This document shows, in pieces, positions 48,740-58,756 of a stretch of 64,000 bases of DNA. The number at the start of each line of letters is the position of its first letter. Position 1 is the first letter of the stretch. The notes beneath the pieces are model-generated. The model was not told where the DNA came from and searched no databases. It saw only the letters and a program-made list of their open reading frames with translations. This DNA comes from Leishmania infantum JPCM5. Taxonomy: Eukaryota > Euglenozoa > Kinetoplastea > Trypanosomatida > Trypanosomatidae. The translations under genes and the position numbers were made by a program. Location of the stretch: positions 2,022,951-2,086,950 of the forward strand of contig NC_009420.2 in the NCBI RefSeq assembly GCF_000002875.2, given 5' to 3'.

Positions 48740-49737
48740 CGCGGAAAGGCCATGCGGCGCAACTAGCATGTGCGTCATCACACCGGTGCGCGCAGCATCG
48801 TAGCGTGGAACGAGGTGCGCCTTGCGCCTCGAGCAACCCGCGAGTCTCGCGTCGCATGCCCGGCACAGTGCCGGATCGGCCGCCCTCACCGCAGAAAGCG
48901 GGTGGGGATCGAGGCGCTGACGGGGTTGGGGGCACCACAGCGCTAGAAGAGTTGGTGGGCGGCACACCGTCTGCGCGCCATCTTGTCGCTGCAGGAATCC
49001 AAAGTGCGGACAGGTGGATGTGCGCAGCCGGGCGAGGAGGGTGGCCTGCCGTCGCGGGCCGCATCGCGTGGTGCGCGGTTTCGGGGGATGTTGGACCTGG
49101 CGTCTGCGGCCAGTGACCACCAGGCCCGTTAGTAATCCATGCAGCTGGCGCCGGCGCCTCTGCCACTGCCAATTCACACAAGCCTGCCAGATTCGGCCTT
49201 GCGCTCCAACTCACAGCGGCCAAAGACAAACTCAAGTGAGAGACGCACGCGACGGGCTACAGTAGCGCCGGCACCTGTGCCCCAATGCATCGCAGCATGC
49301 CATCTGTCACTCTTGTAGGGCCCGCGCCGAGCGCCATGAGCAAGGAGAGCGAGTCCGTGGCAACGCCCACACTTGTTTTCCCGTGCCTTGGTTGCTCCAG
49401 TTGCCTTCGAAGCATGTCCAGCCCCAGCTCCACTGCCTCGCCCTCGGCGCCGTCGCTGCTAGCACGGAGGCCGCAGCATTTCGCCGCCGTGCCTATGGGT
49501 GTATTATTAGCGTACAGCATCGCGGGTGCTGCTGATTTGGCGTCTGTCTGTGCCGCACCATCCGCCAGTAGCGATTAGGGGAGCCTGGCAGCAAATCAAA
49601 AAAAAAACGAGAGAGGTGCTGCCTGCGCGCCGCTAGTCTCTCCTCATCCGGAGAGCCCACCCGCAGCAGCTGCCAGGGAGTGATATGCTGGCGCGCGCGC
49701 GCGACCGCTGCGCATGTGGGCTGTGCGCGCGTGCGGA
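48065..49737 (-). mobile_element. Degenerate ingi/L1Tc-related retroposon (DIRE-like), copy 2
   Basis: Homologous to copy 1 (16862-18520) end to end. By eye I noticed about five substitutions and three small length changes, chiefly 16 extra bases in the CA repeat near 48702-48736, a GTG triplet and one A. The RNase H frame (49257-49520) and its premature stop are identical to copy 1. The 5' edge (gcgtgcgga) ends at the same base as in copy 1, whereas the 3' edge lacks the 25 bases that copies 1 and 3 share. The minus-strand frame from this element runs on through the GC-rich island into the WD40 gene. Confidence 0.75.
49257..49520 (-). pseudogene. RNase H domain remnant of retroposon copy 2
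   Basis: Same 87-codon frame as in copy 1, with the TDSLSLLMALGAGP catalytic-Asp strand and the same TAG stop after AQVPALL. The protein reads identically to copy 1. Truncated and not able to encode a whole domain. Confidence 0.7.
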
Positions 49738-50689
49738 GATGTGAAGAGATCGAAAACGACATAAGCATACAGCAAAACGTGCTCTAGGAGTGGAGCCAAA
49801 ACAAAGGAGAGTGATGCAGTACGAGACATGGACGAAAAGCGTTGCTGTCAGGGAAGGATGTGGTGCATCCACGAAGCTGCGAAGAGTGCCGTGCGTGTAC
49901 GTGCGTGAAAGGAACCCACCACAGCATACACACACACACACACACTCACTCAGGATACACGGATGCTTTATGTGTCACCAAAGGAGGAAAAAGAGTTGCA
50001 CGGTCAGATGAGCCTGCGAAGCGAATCAAGCGCAAAAACGAGAGCAACAATAGAAAAAAAAAATGACTCGCCCGTGCCTTGGGGTCTCGACCTACGGGCA
50101 CCTCGGCAACCGCACTTCCACTCGGGGCCGTCAACGAGGAGATTCACGAGTGAAGAAGAGAGGCAAGACGCGAGGCGGGTGGCGGAATCGGTGAAATGTG
50201 ATTCCTTGTAACTTCGAAAAACAAACAAAAAATGAAAACAACACAAAACCCTTCTTGAACGTGCTCCGAAGTATACGGCATGCTGAGTTTCGCCGTCGTG
50301 TCGCAGTGAAAAGGGGGAAAAGTAAAGCACAGGCGTACATTTACGCACGCACGCATCATACACGAGAGGTGCTCACAGGTCCGTGTATGGACCACTGTTT
50401 CCTGCCGGTGCTGACAGCCAGAGGTGCAGCCAGTCATACACGAGCAAACAGAGGCGAAAGTCCAGAAATAGGGACAACCGACGAAAAACAACTAAAAAAG
50501 GCTTTCAGAAAGCCGGGACGGAAGAAAGGAGAGGCTGCAGCCGCGTTTCTCTGTTTTTTTTTTTTTTTCGTGCCATATTCGACGTGCCCGTTCGCTGCCA
50601 CGAAGCACGAGATCAAACGCTACATCACCGCTCCCGCGGCCCTGTCACAGGCTCCACATCGCGTGGTGCGAAGCGGCCACAGACAGACG
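49738..50689. other. Intergenic, no gene seen
   Basis: Sequence between retroposon copy 2 and the SIDER-like element. It carries a CA repeat near 49925-49946 and a T run near 50550-50568. Short frames only; nothing recognised. Confidence 0.5.
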
Positions 50690-51172
50690 TGAAACAGCAG
50701 TGCGCCGACCCAGTCATCGGAGAGCACGGCCTCTGCCTCGTGCGATACCCAACCACCCCATAGCCGCTCCCCCATCGTGCCGGTCGCCACGTGGCGCATC
50801 CCCCGCGCGGTGGCACTCAGGCTCCCCCGACACCAGTGGGCAGCGCGTGAGGGCCGGGGGTGGGATGCGTCCGAGTCAGGTGGGCACTCTGCCTAATCAT
50901 ATGGATGGCACACGAGTGCTCACCGTCGCCGGTCGCTCCGACGCAACGCCATCCAGGACCTTAGTGCCGGTATTAGTAGCGATAAATCACCGCGACGCCC
51001 CTGCCTCGTAGGCGCGTGACCGTCTCATCGCCAGAAGCAGCTCGGCATTTGGCAGGGGGATGGGGGAGGGCTGCTCGGCTTCCCCACACCGAGTGGAAGG
51101 GGATGGAGGGAGGTACGGAGCCGTGCCATGCCATGCCACCACGCACTGAGGGGTTTGCCCCCCCCCCCCCCC
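50690..51172 (-). mobile_element. Probable SIDER-type short degenerate retroposon
   Basis: About 480 bases of GC-rich, non-coding sequence lying 250 bases downstream of the PTP1 stop, in its expected 3' UTR. One end is a C run at 51158-51172. The interior, with CATATGGATGGCACACGAGTG and GGTATCGCACGAGGCAGAGG on opposite strands, resembles from memory the SIDER2 family found in Leishmania 3' UTRs. Length and position fit SIDER2, some of which lower mRNA stability. The identification is recall-based and edges are approximate. Confidence 0.4.
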
Positions 51173-51421
51173 TCCAATGTCTTTAGCGGGTGAGCACAGC
51201 GCAACTGAAAACGGAAAAATAAATGAAGAGATAAAGTGGCGTTCTATATCGTCAACATGGTTTTGGGTTCCAAAACGAAAGCAAGCGGAGGTAGCAGTTA
51301 CAACAGGCAGCAGCGAGCCGACGCGCACTGCAAAGCCTAGAGCTCCACTTGGCGCGGCGCGCGCTCTGGGCACACACGACGGCGTCCCGGCCGACGAAGC
51401 GTTCAAGCAGTCGCCAATACC

Positions 51422-52903
51422 TTACACAAACGAAGGCGAGAAGCGCTTCACGCGATTTGCCTGCTGCTGTCGTGCAAGTTCCTCTCGCAGGAGCGATGTG
51501 GCCCGAAGCAGTGGTGTCGTGCTCTCTGACATGTAGCTCGTGCTCGATCGAGAGGTGCCGACCTGGCGCCAGTGTACGTCCGGCTCACGCGGGATGGAGT
51601 TGGGGAGTGATGGGGGCGACAGTGAGGTTTGGCGAAATGGGTGGTGTGAGGTCTCCACGGAAAACGAGCAATCGACCGGATAGCTCAGGCTTGGGCTACG
51701 CCCCAAACTGGGCGGCGACCCTACACGTTGCAGGTAGTTCTCCATGGTGGCCGCGTCGTCCTCGGCGTTCCGGTTTTCTGGGACATGGATCGGCGTGGAG
51801 CGAAGCTCGGTGGGATAGGCTGACGTCGACGAGCGGAGCGGCGTGGAGATGGAAAACATGTGCCGCCCGCGGGCCTGGACGGGCATGGGCATGATCAGCG
51901 GGGAGGCTATCTGCGTCGGGGCTGGCTCAGCGCGGGTCGCCGCGGCGGCTGCCAAGCGTGGTCGGCTGTCGAGCAGATTGACGCCGGCTTTCTGGGATAG
52001 GATCATGCGCTCCATCTCGCGCTGCACCGCGTAGTAGAGAAAGATGTACTGATCCTTGCGCTGCACCATCCCGGTGCGGCACGCCTTTAAGTGGCGTACG
52101 ATGCAAGGAATGCTGATGTTTGCTTGACCAAGTTGAAACTGCGCGAGGGCGATGTGCAGACCAATAAAGACACCCGTCCGCCCAATGCCACCGGAGCAGT
52201 GCACCACGATCGGCGACTGTGTGCTACGCGGCGACTTGGCGATGGTATTGATCATTTCCATTAGTGTGACGCTGCTTTGCGGCACCCCTTGATCCGGCCA
52301 AGCCACGTACTGCATGTGATACACCTCCTTTTCGTCACCACGAACGCTGCGGAGCAGCAGTCGCCGATGAACCGAGTCCGGCCGCATGTTCTCCGCGACG
52401 AGGGTGACGGACAGCACCCCCATGTCGTATGCGGCGCCTCGTGGGGGCCAATAGGTTTCACTCTTTATCTTGCCGTTCTCCTTCACCGCGCAGAGCATCA
52501 CAATGAAGGCCGAGTCATTCTCATACACCATGCGCCAAAAATCCAGCACAGTGTTCTTCATTGGTGCCTGCGTCGCAATGTACACAAAAGGCACCTTGAA
52601 CTTTTCGCGCGCGTCGATGTAGTTGGCATTGATGTACGTGCCGTCTCCTTGGGAACCGGTCTCGTTCAGGCGCACGATCGTGCCCTCGTTCGGCTTCACA
52701 TCGGGGAAGCGGTTCTTCGCCATGCTCGAACCGAGTGACGCGCTATAGTACTCATCCAAATTGCTCCGGATATATGCGTCGATGCGGCGCAGCTTCGCTA
52801 GCTCCCGATCAAACCCATCTTCCATGGAGGGGTAAACACGCTCGCCAAGGCGGCGGAGGTGCACATCGAAGCGTTGCTTCTCCTTGAGTTGCTTTTCGTG
52901 CAT
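51422..52903 (-). CDS. PTP1: Protein tyrosine phosphatase PTP1
   Basis: 493 residues from the ATG at 52903; nine further codons are open only from a GTG. Classical single-domain PTP. The N-terminal pattern YINANYIDA and FVYIATQAP is the substrate-recognition part. The WPD loop is YVAWPDQGVPQSS. The P-loop is VVHCSGGIGRTGVFIG with catalytic Cys236 and Arg242. The Q loop is RTGMVQRKDQYIFLYYAV. All catalytic residues are present, so it should be an active phosphotyrosine phosphatase. The last 170 residues or so are Ser/Pro/Arg-rich and probably disordered. The equivalent Leishmania enzyme is linked to survival in the mammalian host (family knowledge). A SIDER-like element lies in its 3' region. 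Confidence 0.88.
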   Translation of the reverse strand: MHEKQLKEKQRFDVHLRRLGERVYPSMEDGFDRELAKLRRIDAYIRSNLDEYYSASLGSSMAKNRFPDVKPNEGTIVRLNETGSQGDGTYINANYIDAREKFKVPFVYIATQAPMKNTVLDFWRMVYENDSAFIVMLCAVKENGKIKSETYWPPRGAAYDMGVLSVTLVAENMRPDSVHRRLLLRSVRGDEKEVYHMQYVAWPDQGVPQSSVTLMEMINTIAKSPRSTQSPIVVHCSGGIGRTGVFIGLHIALAQFQLGQANISIPCIVRHLKACRTGMVQRKDQYIFLYYAVQREMERMILSQKAGVNLLDSRPRLAAAAATRAEPAPTQIASPLIMPMPVQARGRHMFSISTPLRSSTSAYPTELRSTPIHVPENRNAEDDAATMENYLQRVGSPPSLGRSPSLSYPVDCSFSVETSHHPFRQTSLSPPSLPNSIPREPDVHWRQVGTSRSSTSYMSESTTPLLRATSLLREELARQQQANRVKRFSPSFV

Positions 52904-54561
52904 TTTCTTGGCGTTGCTCTTGCTCCCCACAGCTTTCTGACCTGGGCACGTCGACGCACCTTTGACCCTCCTTCAGGCCCACCACAGCACAGCGATTACA
53001 CGGTCGAAATGAACGAGGCCCCGCCAACGAAACACACATAAAGTCAACGACAGCGAGAGGCTGGAAATAAAGGTGAGGATGATAAAAACTCGACAACTAC
53101 ACAATGCAACGAGTGATACGAGCAGCAATAGTGAGAAGCAACCACACACACACACACACGGAACCTCTACACATACACTGAGGCGGCTATAATAAGAGCG
53201 CAGATGGGGCAACGAGGGAGGGGGTGCTTACCAAAAAAGTGCTTATCCACTTCTGCAAAGCACACGGAGGCGCGCCAGTCAAGAAGGGCAACACCGTTTC
53301 TCTTTTTTTTTTCCTTCTGATCTTCGTGCGTTTGGAAGGGAAACACACAGCTCAGGAGATGACACTGACGGCTTCAATAAAGACGCGTAGGTGCCTGGAG
53401 AGGCTTTCTCTTCGGCTCCGCGATGAAATAGGCTCCCACCCGTCCACACCACCCAGAAAGAAGATCGTTAAGCAAGCACAGAGCAATACGAAGCACACAA
53501 ACGCAACAGGAGCGACACACGGCACACGGCACTACCGTAACCAAGGGCAACAAAAAGTGAAAGAGGTCCGCCACGTAAGAGGAAGAAGGAGGGGTGCAGC
53601 AAACAAAAACGCTTCCTGACCGCACTAACAGTGCTTTGAATAACACACTCAATCGGCTCTCTCACAGACACCTTCCGTACACCCCCAGCGCCACCGACGT
53701 GATGCCAGGCGACAGGTGCACGAAGGGCTTCAGGGGGCGACACCAGTTGATCAATGACAGCTTCGTCGTCGCCAGCGCTGCAACGTGGCTTCAGAGGGGG
53801 AGGCGACGACGACGAGTACCACCATAAACGACTGCTGCTCGCGCGCTGCAGCTCGTGGCTCCTACAGCTGAAACGAGCACTCCAGAGCTGAGAGTGAGGA
53901 AGGGGTCGAGGTTCCTCTGTATCGCCTTTTTGCGCGTCTGCGTCTTCCCGCGGATGGTGCCGAAGCTGCTGATCTACGCTTCTGGTGAGCGCGTTTTCGC
54001 ATGCTCCGCTTTACTCTGTGAGGGGCGACGTAGCGCAAGTTGCAGAGAGTCCACGGAGCGACACGCACGAACACAGAACAGCGCGGTGTCGCTGCCAGCA
54101 GCCACGCAACACTGTAAAGGAACACAAACGAGCTGAAAGGAGAGAGTGAAGGGCAGGGTGGATGGGTAGAACGGCACTCATACGTTCCACATGTCTGCTA
54201 CTTTCGCGTGCGCGCCTCTCTCTTTCGGAGAGGCGGTGTCGCAGAGCGCGGCAGTAAAGGCGCTTCAACACGTTTTTTTTTCTTGTTCGGTCTCCCCCCG
54301 CCCTGGTCCGCCGCGTGCGCTCACGCCCCCCCCCGCGCCACGGCATACGGATGCGCCGATTGACATCACCCGCTTGCATTTTTCGTCTTCCTCTCGGCTC
54401 ACACACTGAATAAAGAGCGTGATGACCCCGCGAAAAGCACGCACAAACACACCACACACACACGTATATATATATATAAGCACGAGAACATAGGTGAAAT
54501 AGTAGATGCGTAAGTGATGCGCGCACCGAACACAGGCAGCCAAAAGGGCTTTTTCCTCTTG
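52904..54561. other. Intergenic/UTR, no gene seen
   Basis: About 1.65 kb between PTP1 and retroposon copy 3. CA repeats near 53142-53160 and 54450-54463, a TA run near 54465-54478, a T run near 53303-53312. A 214-codon minus-strand frame (54011-54655) enters the retroposon and has no domain. Confidence 0.55.
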
Positions 54562-55046
54562 GACGTGTCCATCTCACCACGAACACGTCCGCAACAGTGT
54601 ATACACGCCTCCGCAACCACAGCGCCCCAACCCTCTGGCCGCACGGCGGCGACATCTCCTGGTCGCCGAGAACGAGCCGCCCTGCGGGGTAGAAGAGGTG
54701 GTGGTGGTGGGCCAGACGCGTGCCGAATGAGCTCGAGGAACAAGTCGGCCAGCCTCCGGTGAGAGCCCTTCAGAGCCTCTGCAACCCGGCCGTATGCCAT
54801 GCTTCCGGCACCCGTGCCCTCATATCAGCCCACCGCGTCGGACGCAGGAGACGCCGCATGCTCTGCGCACACATGCGCCCTGGCGTCGATTCGTATGGTG
54901 CCCTTCGCGCCCTTTTTCGCCCATCACTCTTGCGCATCGGACAACCGCACGCCTTGCATGGATGCGGCACACCCATGCCAGCTGTGCATGGCAGCGCCTG
55001 CGCACCGTGCGCTCTCGCCTTTTCGAGATCCTGTGGCCTGCTTCAG
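54562..55046 (-). mobile_element. Retroposon copy 3, 3' fragment only
   Basis: 485 bases matching the low-coordinate end of copies 1 and 2. It starts with the same gacgtgtccatctcaccacg stretch as copy 1 (one base differs) and breaks off near 55024, with a further weak match to 55046. It shares the copy 2 variants (tgtat, cagacgcg, ccgaatg) rather than those of copy 1. Read as an ingi/L1Tc relative on the minus strand this is the element's extreme 3' end, a 5' truncation typical of target-primed integration. It contains no RNase H. Confidence 0.65.
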
Positions 55047-55478
55047 CCACTCTCACTTGAGAGGAGAATTCGCAGCGTTGCCTGCCTACATCGGGACTGA
55101 GGAGAGGCGTAGAATGCGTGAAAAAGCGTTTCGACGAACGCGTAACACAACGAGAGCGGGGTGTGGCTGAGGCCAGTAGTTTTTTTTTTTTTTAGGATTT
55201 CAAGCAAACGAGAAGCGCCGAGGGACAAGGGGGCGGGGGACGTGCAACCTATCGATTTTCGCATGCTGGACGGAAGTCAATGTCTCGGTTCGCTGCTGCT
55301 GCACAGAAGTGCACGCTGAACTACCTCTGCGTGCACAACGGACGCACCAAGGTAAGGCCATGACTCTGGCACCTCAAGGCATGAAATCAGCCGGTGCCCC
55401 TTTCTTTTCCGCCGCTTTACGAGCCTCCTTTTCAACCATCCTCCTCCCCCGCACGCTCACGTCAACATAACACCCATA
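55047..55478. other. Intergenic/UTR, no gene seen
   Basis: Short stretch between retroposon copy 3 and the NDH2 stop, presumably NDH2 3' UTR. It has a T run near 55179-55192 and nothing gene-like. Confidence 0.5.
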
Positions 55479-57062
55479 CTACATTTTCTTTTCGGGTTCG
55501 GCCGATGTGGCAGCGGCTGCTGCGTGAGCCACCTGGGAGCCCTCGATGGCTTGTCCATGCGGAGCCAGTGGTGTCGACTCCCCAAGCTTTCGAGGCAGGA
55601 ATCCCTTGTTAGCACCCTCTTTCTCGACAGAAGAGGTATAGTTGCTCTCTGGATTCACAGCGTGCAGCATCTCGGGAGTCTTCTTGCGGCTCATCTCCTT
55701 CGACACCTCCTCTACTGCCAGGGCCGAGTACATGCGGTCCTCAGCAAGGTCGCCAATGTACGTGATATCGCGGCCGAAGATCTGGCTGCCGGCCCAATTC
55801 ACGATTACGTAAAGCTTGCTGCGGATCGAGCCGAGGATCGTGAGGTAGGCGCTTTTCCACACCCACAGCGCCGCACAGCCGTTCAGGTCAAACTTAAACT
55901 TGTCGCCGAGCGAGACGATGGCGGAGCGGTTGCCGATGGAGGCCATGCTACCCAGACTGCGGTACACAAACGGTCTGCTCATCTGCTTTCCCTTGAGCAG
56001 ATTGTTCATCTCCTTCCCGATGTAGCGGCCCTGGCGTGAGGCGACGGCGGCCAGCGTCGGCAGCGGTCTCTCGTTGCTGGCCGCGCAGTCGCCAGCGGCA
56101 AACACGTTCGGGATCGGCTTGCCATCGCGCAGAACGCGCAAGTGGTCGTCGATGGAGATGCGTCCGCGATTCGTTTTGTCGCACTTCAGTGCCTTCGTGA
56201 CCGGACCCGAGCCGACACCGGTGCTCCACACCACCAACCCGGTCGGCAGCACCTCGCCTGACTTGGTGAACACCTCCTCGTCTGTCACACCCACTACGGC
56301 TGTCTTGCGGATTTCGACACCCAGCTGGTTCAGCCGGAGCTGGCCGTATCGCCGCAGCGCGGTATCAAAGGATCCGAGTACCTCACCCGCCTCCAGCACG
56401 GTCACCTTACAGTATGGCAGCAGTGAGGTGTTGACGTTCTTGATGTCTTCCCGGAAAAACTCGGCGAGGTTGGCGGCAAACTCGATACCTGTTGGACCGC
56501 CACCCACGACCACCGTGTGCAGCAGCCTCTTCGCCTCCGCGATCGAGGTGGTTGGAAGATTAGCGGTCATGATGTTCTGCACGAGGCGCTTGCGGATGCC
56601 GCGGGCCTCGTTCACCTCACGCAGGAAGAACGCTTTCTCCTCCACACCAGGGATGTTGAACGTGTTGGGGCGGGCACCGTACGCCATGATGAGGTAGTCA
56701 TACGGGACGCTAAATGTGTTAACCGGCACATTTTCCGAGCCGCCAACAACGCCGACGCCCACACACTTCACCTGCTTCTCGTCGAAATCCACGTCGTAGA
56801 TGACGCTTCGAAGGAAGCGGTGTGGGGGCTTTGCAAGAGCAGGCTGAATGTTCGTGATGGGCTCACATACGGAGCGGAACTCAAGCGTGCCAGTCGTCGT
56901 CTGCGGCAGCAGCGGGGTGAAGACCATGTGGTTGCGAGTCGAGATGACGTGGATGTTGCACAAGTTGGGGTCAACGTGGAGAGCAGCGTAGCAGCCGGCC
57001 CATCCCGTGCCTAGCACCACGACGTTCGGCTTCGTCAGCCGCCGCAACGTGCTGCGCAGCAT
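55479..57062 (-). CDS. NDH2: Type II (alternative) NADH dehydrogenase NDH2
   Basis: 527 residues. Rotenone-insensitive, single-subunit flavoprotein that oxidises NADH and reduces ubiquinone at the inner mitochondrial membrane without pumping protons. Two Rossmann dinucleotide motifs are present: FAD-binding VVLGTGWAGCYAALH (about 15-29) and NADH-binding VVGGGPTGIEFAANL (about 185). The second FAD block is VFAAGDCA (about 330). Other family blocks are FTPLLPQTTTGTLEF and LIMAYGARPNTF. The N-terminus (MLRSTLRRLTKPN) is basic like a presequence. The C-terminal hydrophobic/amphipathic region (KSAYLTILGSIRSKLYVIVN) is the likely membrane anchor, and an Ala/Ser/Glu tail follows. COQ5 nearby makes its electron acceptor. 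Confidence 0.92.
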   Translation of the reverse strand: MLRSTLRRLTKPNVVVLGTGWAGCYAALHVDPNLCNIHVISTRNHMVFTPLLPQTTTGTLEFRSVCEPITNIQPALAKPPHRFLRSVIYDVDFDEKQVKCVGVGVVGGSENVPVNTFSVPYDYLIMAYGARPNTFNIPGVEEKAFFLREVNEARGIRKRLVQNIMTANLPTTSIAEAKRLLHTVVVGGGPTGIEFAANLAEFFREDIKNVNTSLLPYCKVTVLEAGEVLGSFDTALRRYGQLRLNQLGVEIRKTAVVGVTDEEVFTKSGEVLPTGLVVWSTGVGSGPVTKALKCDKTNRGRISIDDHLRVLRDGKPIPNVFAAGDCAASNERPLPTLAAVASRQGRYIGKEMNNLLKGKQMSRPFVYRSLGSMASIGNRSAIVSLGDKFKFDLNGCAALWVWKSAYLTILGSIRSKLYVIVNWAGSQIFGRDITYIGDLAEDRMYSALAVEEVSKEMSRKKTPEMLHAVNPESNYTSSVEKEGANKGFLPRKLGESTPLAPHGQAIEGSQVAHAAAAATSAEPEKKM

Positions 57063-58756
57063 GGCTGGGATTAGAGCGAGGGTGGGCCTAGCGTAGAGGG
57101 CGATGAGACACGAGAATGGCCGCGAATCCAGATCTCGTTAAAAGCCACAAAATCCGTCGACTACCTAACAACCGGGAAAAGGCGAAGCGCGGGAGAGGGA
57201 GTAGACCTATACACGAACAGGCACAGACGCCGTCAACAGCAATACACAAGGAACGGGTGAAAAAGGAAGCACGCACAGAAAATGAAGAAATCAACGGAGA
57301 GTACAAGTAAGTTCACAGCAAGCAAGAGGGGTGCCTCGAAATCAAAACGATCTCGTAGGCGGGAGTGTGAGTGCGCGTACGGCGGATAGAAAAGCGAAGA
57401 TAACCGATCAGGGAGGGCTGAGGCCGATAACCTGCGAAAAAAAAAAGGTGCGTCTAAGGGTGAAGATCGGGAAGGACCTCGTCGAAGGAGACCGACACCG
57501 CTGCGTTGCAGATTTCGTGTCCCTTCTTCGGCGTGCGCGCCTGTGTGTGTCTGTGTGCGTGTGTGTATGGCTGTCCCTTCCCCTACGGATAGCCGCTTGC
57601 GTGTTTTATGCAGGGCAAGCACTTACACCGTAGACGAAGAATGAATCCGAAAAAGAAATTAAGGAGAGAGAACCGTATGTGGCCTTGTTAGGTTTCTGGC
57701 GTGCGTGTGTGTTTTGTGCTCGAGGAGGAAGGGAGAGAGGACCAAGAAGAGAGAGAGCGAGAGCGAGACAACACAGCGACACACGTACAAAATGAGTAGA
57801 TTTAACGCGTGAATGGTGCTTACAAGTAAGAGGGTAAAACTAAGAACGGTACGCGGCAGTAGAGAGAAGGCAAGGAGAGGGAGGGGGAGGAGGGAGGGGC
57901 GCGTAGTGTTAGCGGTGGTGGTGTAGGTAGCAAGGCGCCAAGTAACAGCGCACCAACAACCGAAAAAGAGAAGGCCCAGCAACGCGTCGGCGTTCTCCAG
58001 TGACAGATTACTGCTGAAAAGTTAAGGAGTGCAGTGTACTTTGATGTGTTGGGCTGTAGACCTTTTTGCTTTTGTTGCCTTTCGGAGGTGTAAATGGGAG
58101 GGAGAGGAGAGAGGGGGCGAGTGTCGATGAATGCCAGCAACTGCCGAGCAGATCGCGATGAGGGTGGTGGTGCGGTATGGTCAGGCGTGAACAGCAAAGG
58201 GAGAAGCCAGCGGTGGTGATGGAAGGACAAGTAGAGCAACCCGCAGAAAGGGATGATTAAGCAATGCATCCTAGGAGGAGGCATGACGCGCTACATTCGG
58301 AGATGGCGACCCCTCACAACCTCTCAGTCTCAGCCGCCTACCCCGGCGCCCGCGCACATCTGCAGAAGCACAAGAGACTCTCAGGGGTCGCCTCCTTGGT
58401 GGAAATGGCGCCCGAAAAAGGGACATGAGGCGCTTTATCTCCTCTGCTTGTTCGTGTGCTTCATTGTTGTTGTTTTGACGTGTGCCCAGGTCATGCTGCG
58501 ATGGGGGGAGGGGGAGAGAGAGAGAGCGAGAACCCGCAGTCAGGCGTTCCTTCTCCTCGTGTGTGTGTATTGGGTTGCTCTTCCTCTGAAGACGTGCAAC
58601 GCCTGTCACACAAGCGACATGTCCTCACACCCGTTTCACCGTCGTTGTCTCTTTCTCTCTCGCACCACCTTGCTTAGAAAACGAAACATACATAGGTGTG
58701 TGTGTGTGTGTGTGTTATCGTTTTTTTTTTTCATTCTTCGCGCGCTTCCGTGGGTG
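57063..58756. other. Intergenic/UTR, no gene seen
   Basis: About 1.7 kb. A pyrimidine-rich minus-strand run lies close upstream of the NDH2 ATG, ending AG near 57090. TG repeats near 57546-57565 and 58697-58714. Frames on either strand are UTR-like or antisense to the PRPP synthetase. Confidence 0.55.
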
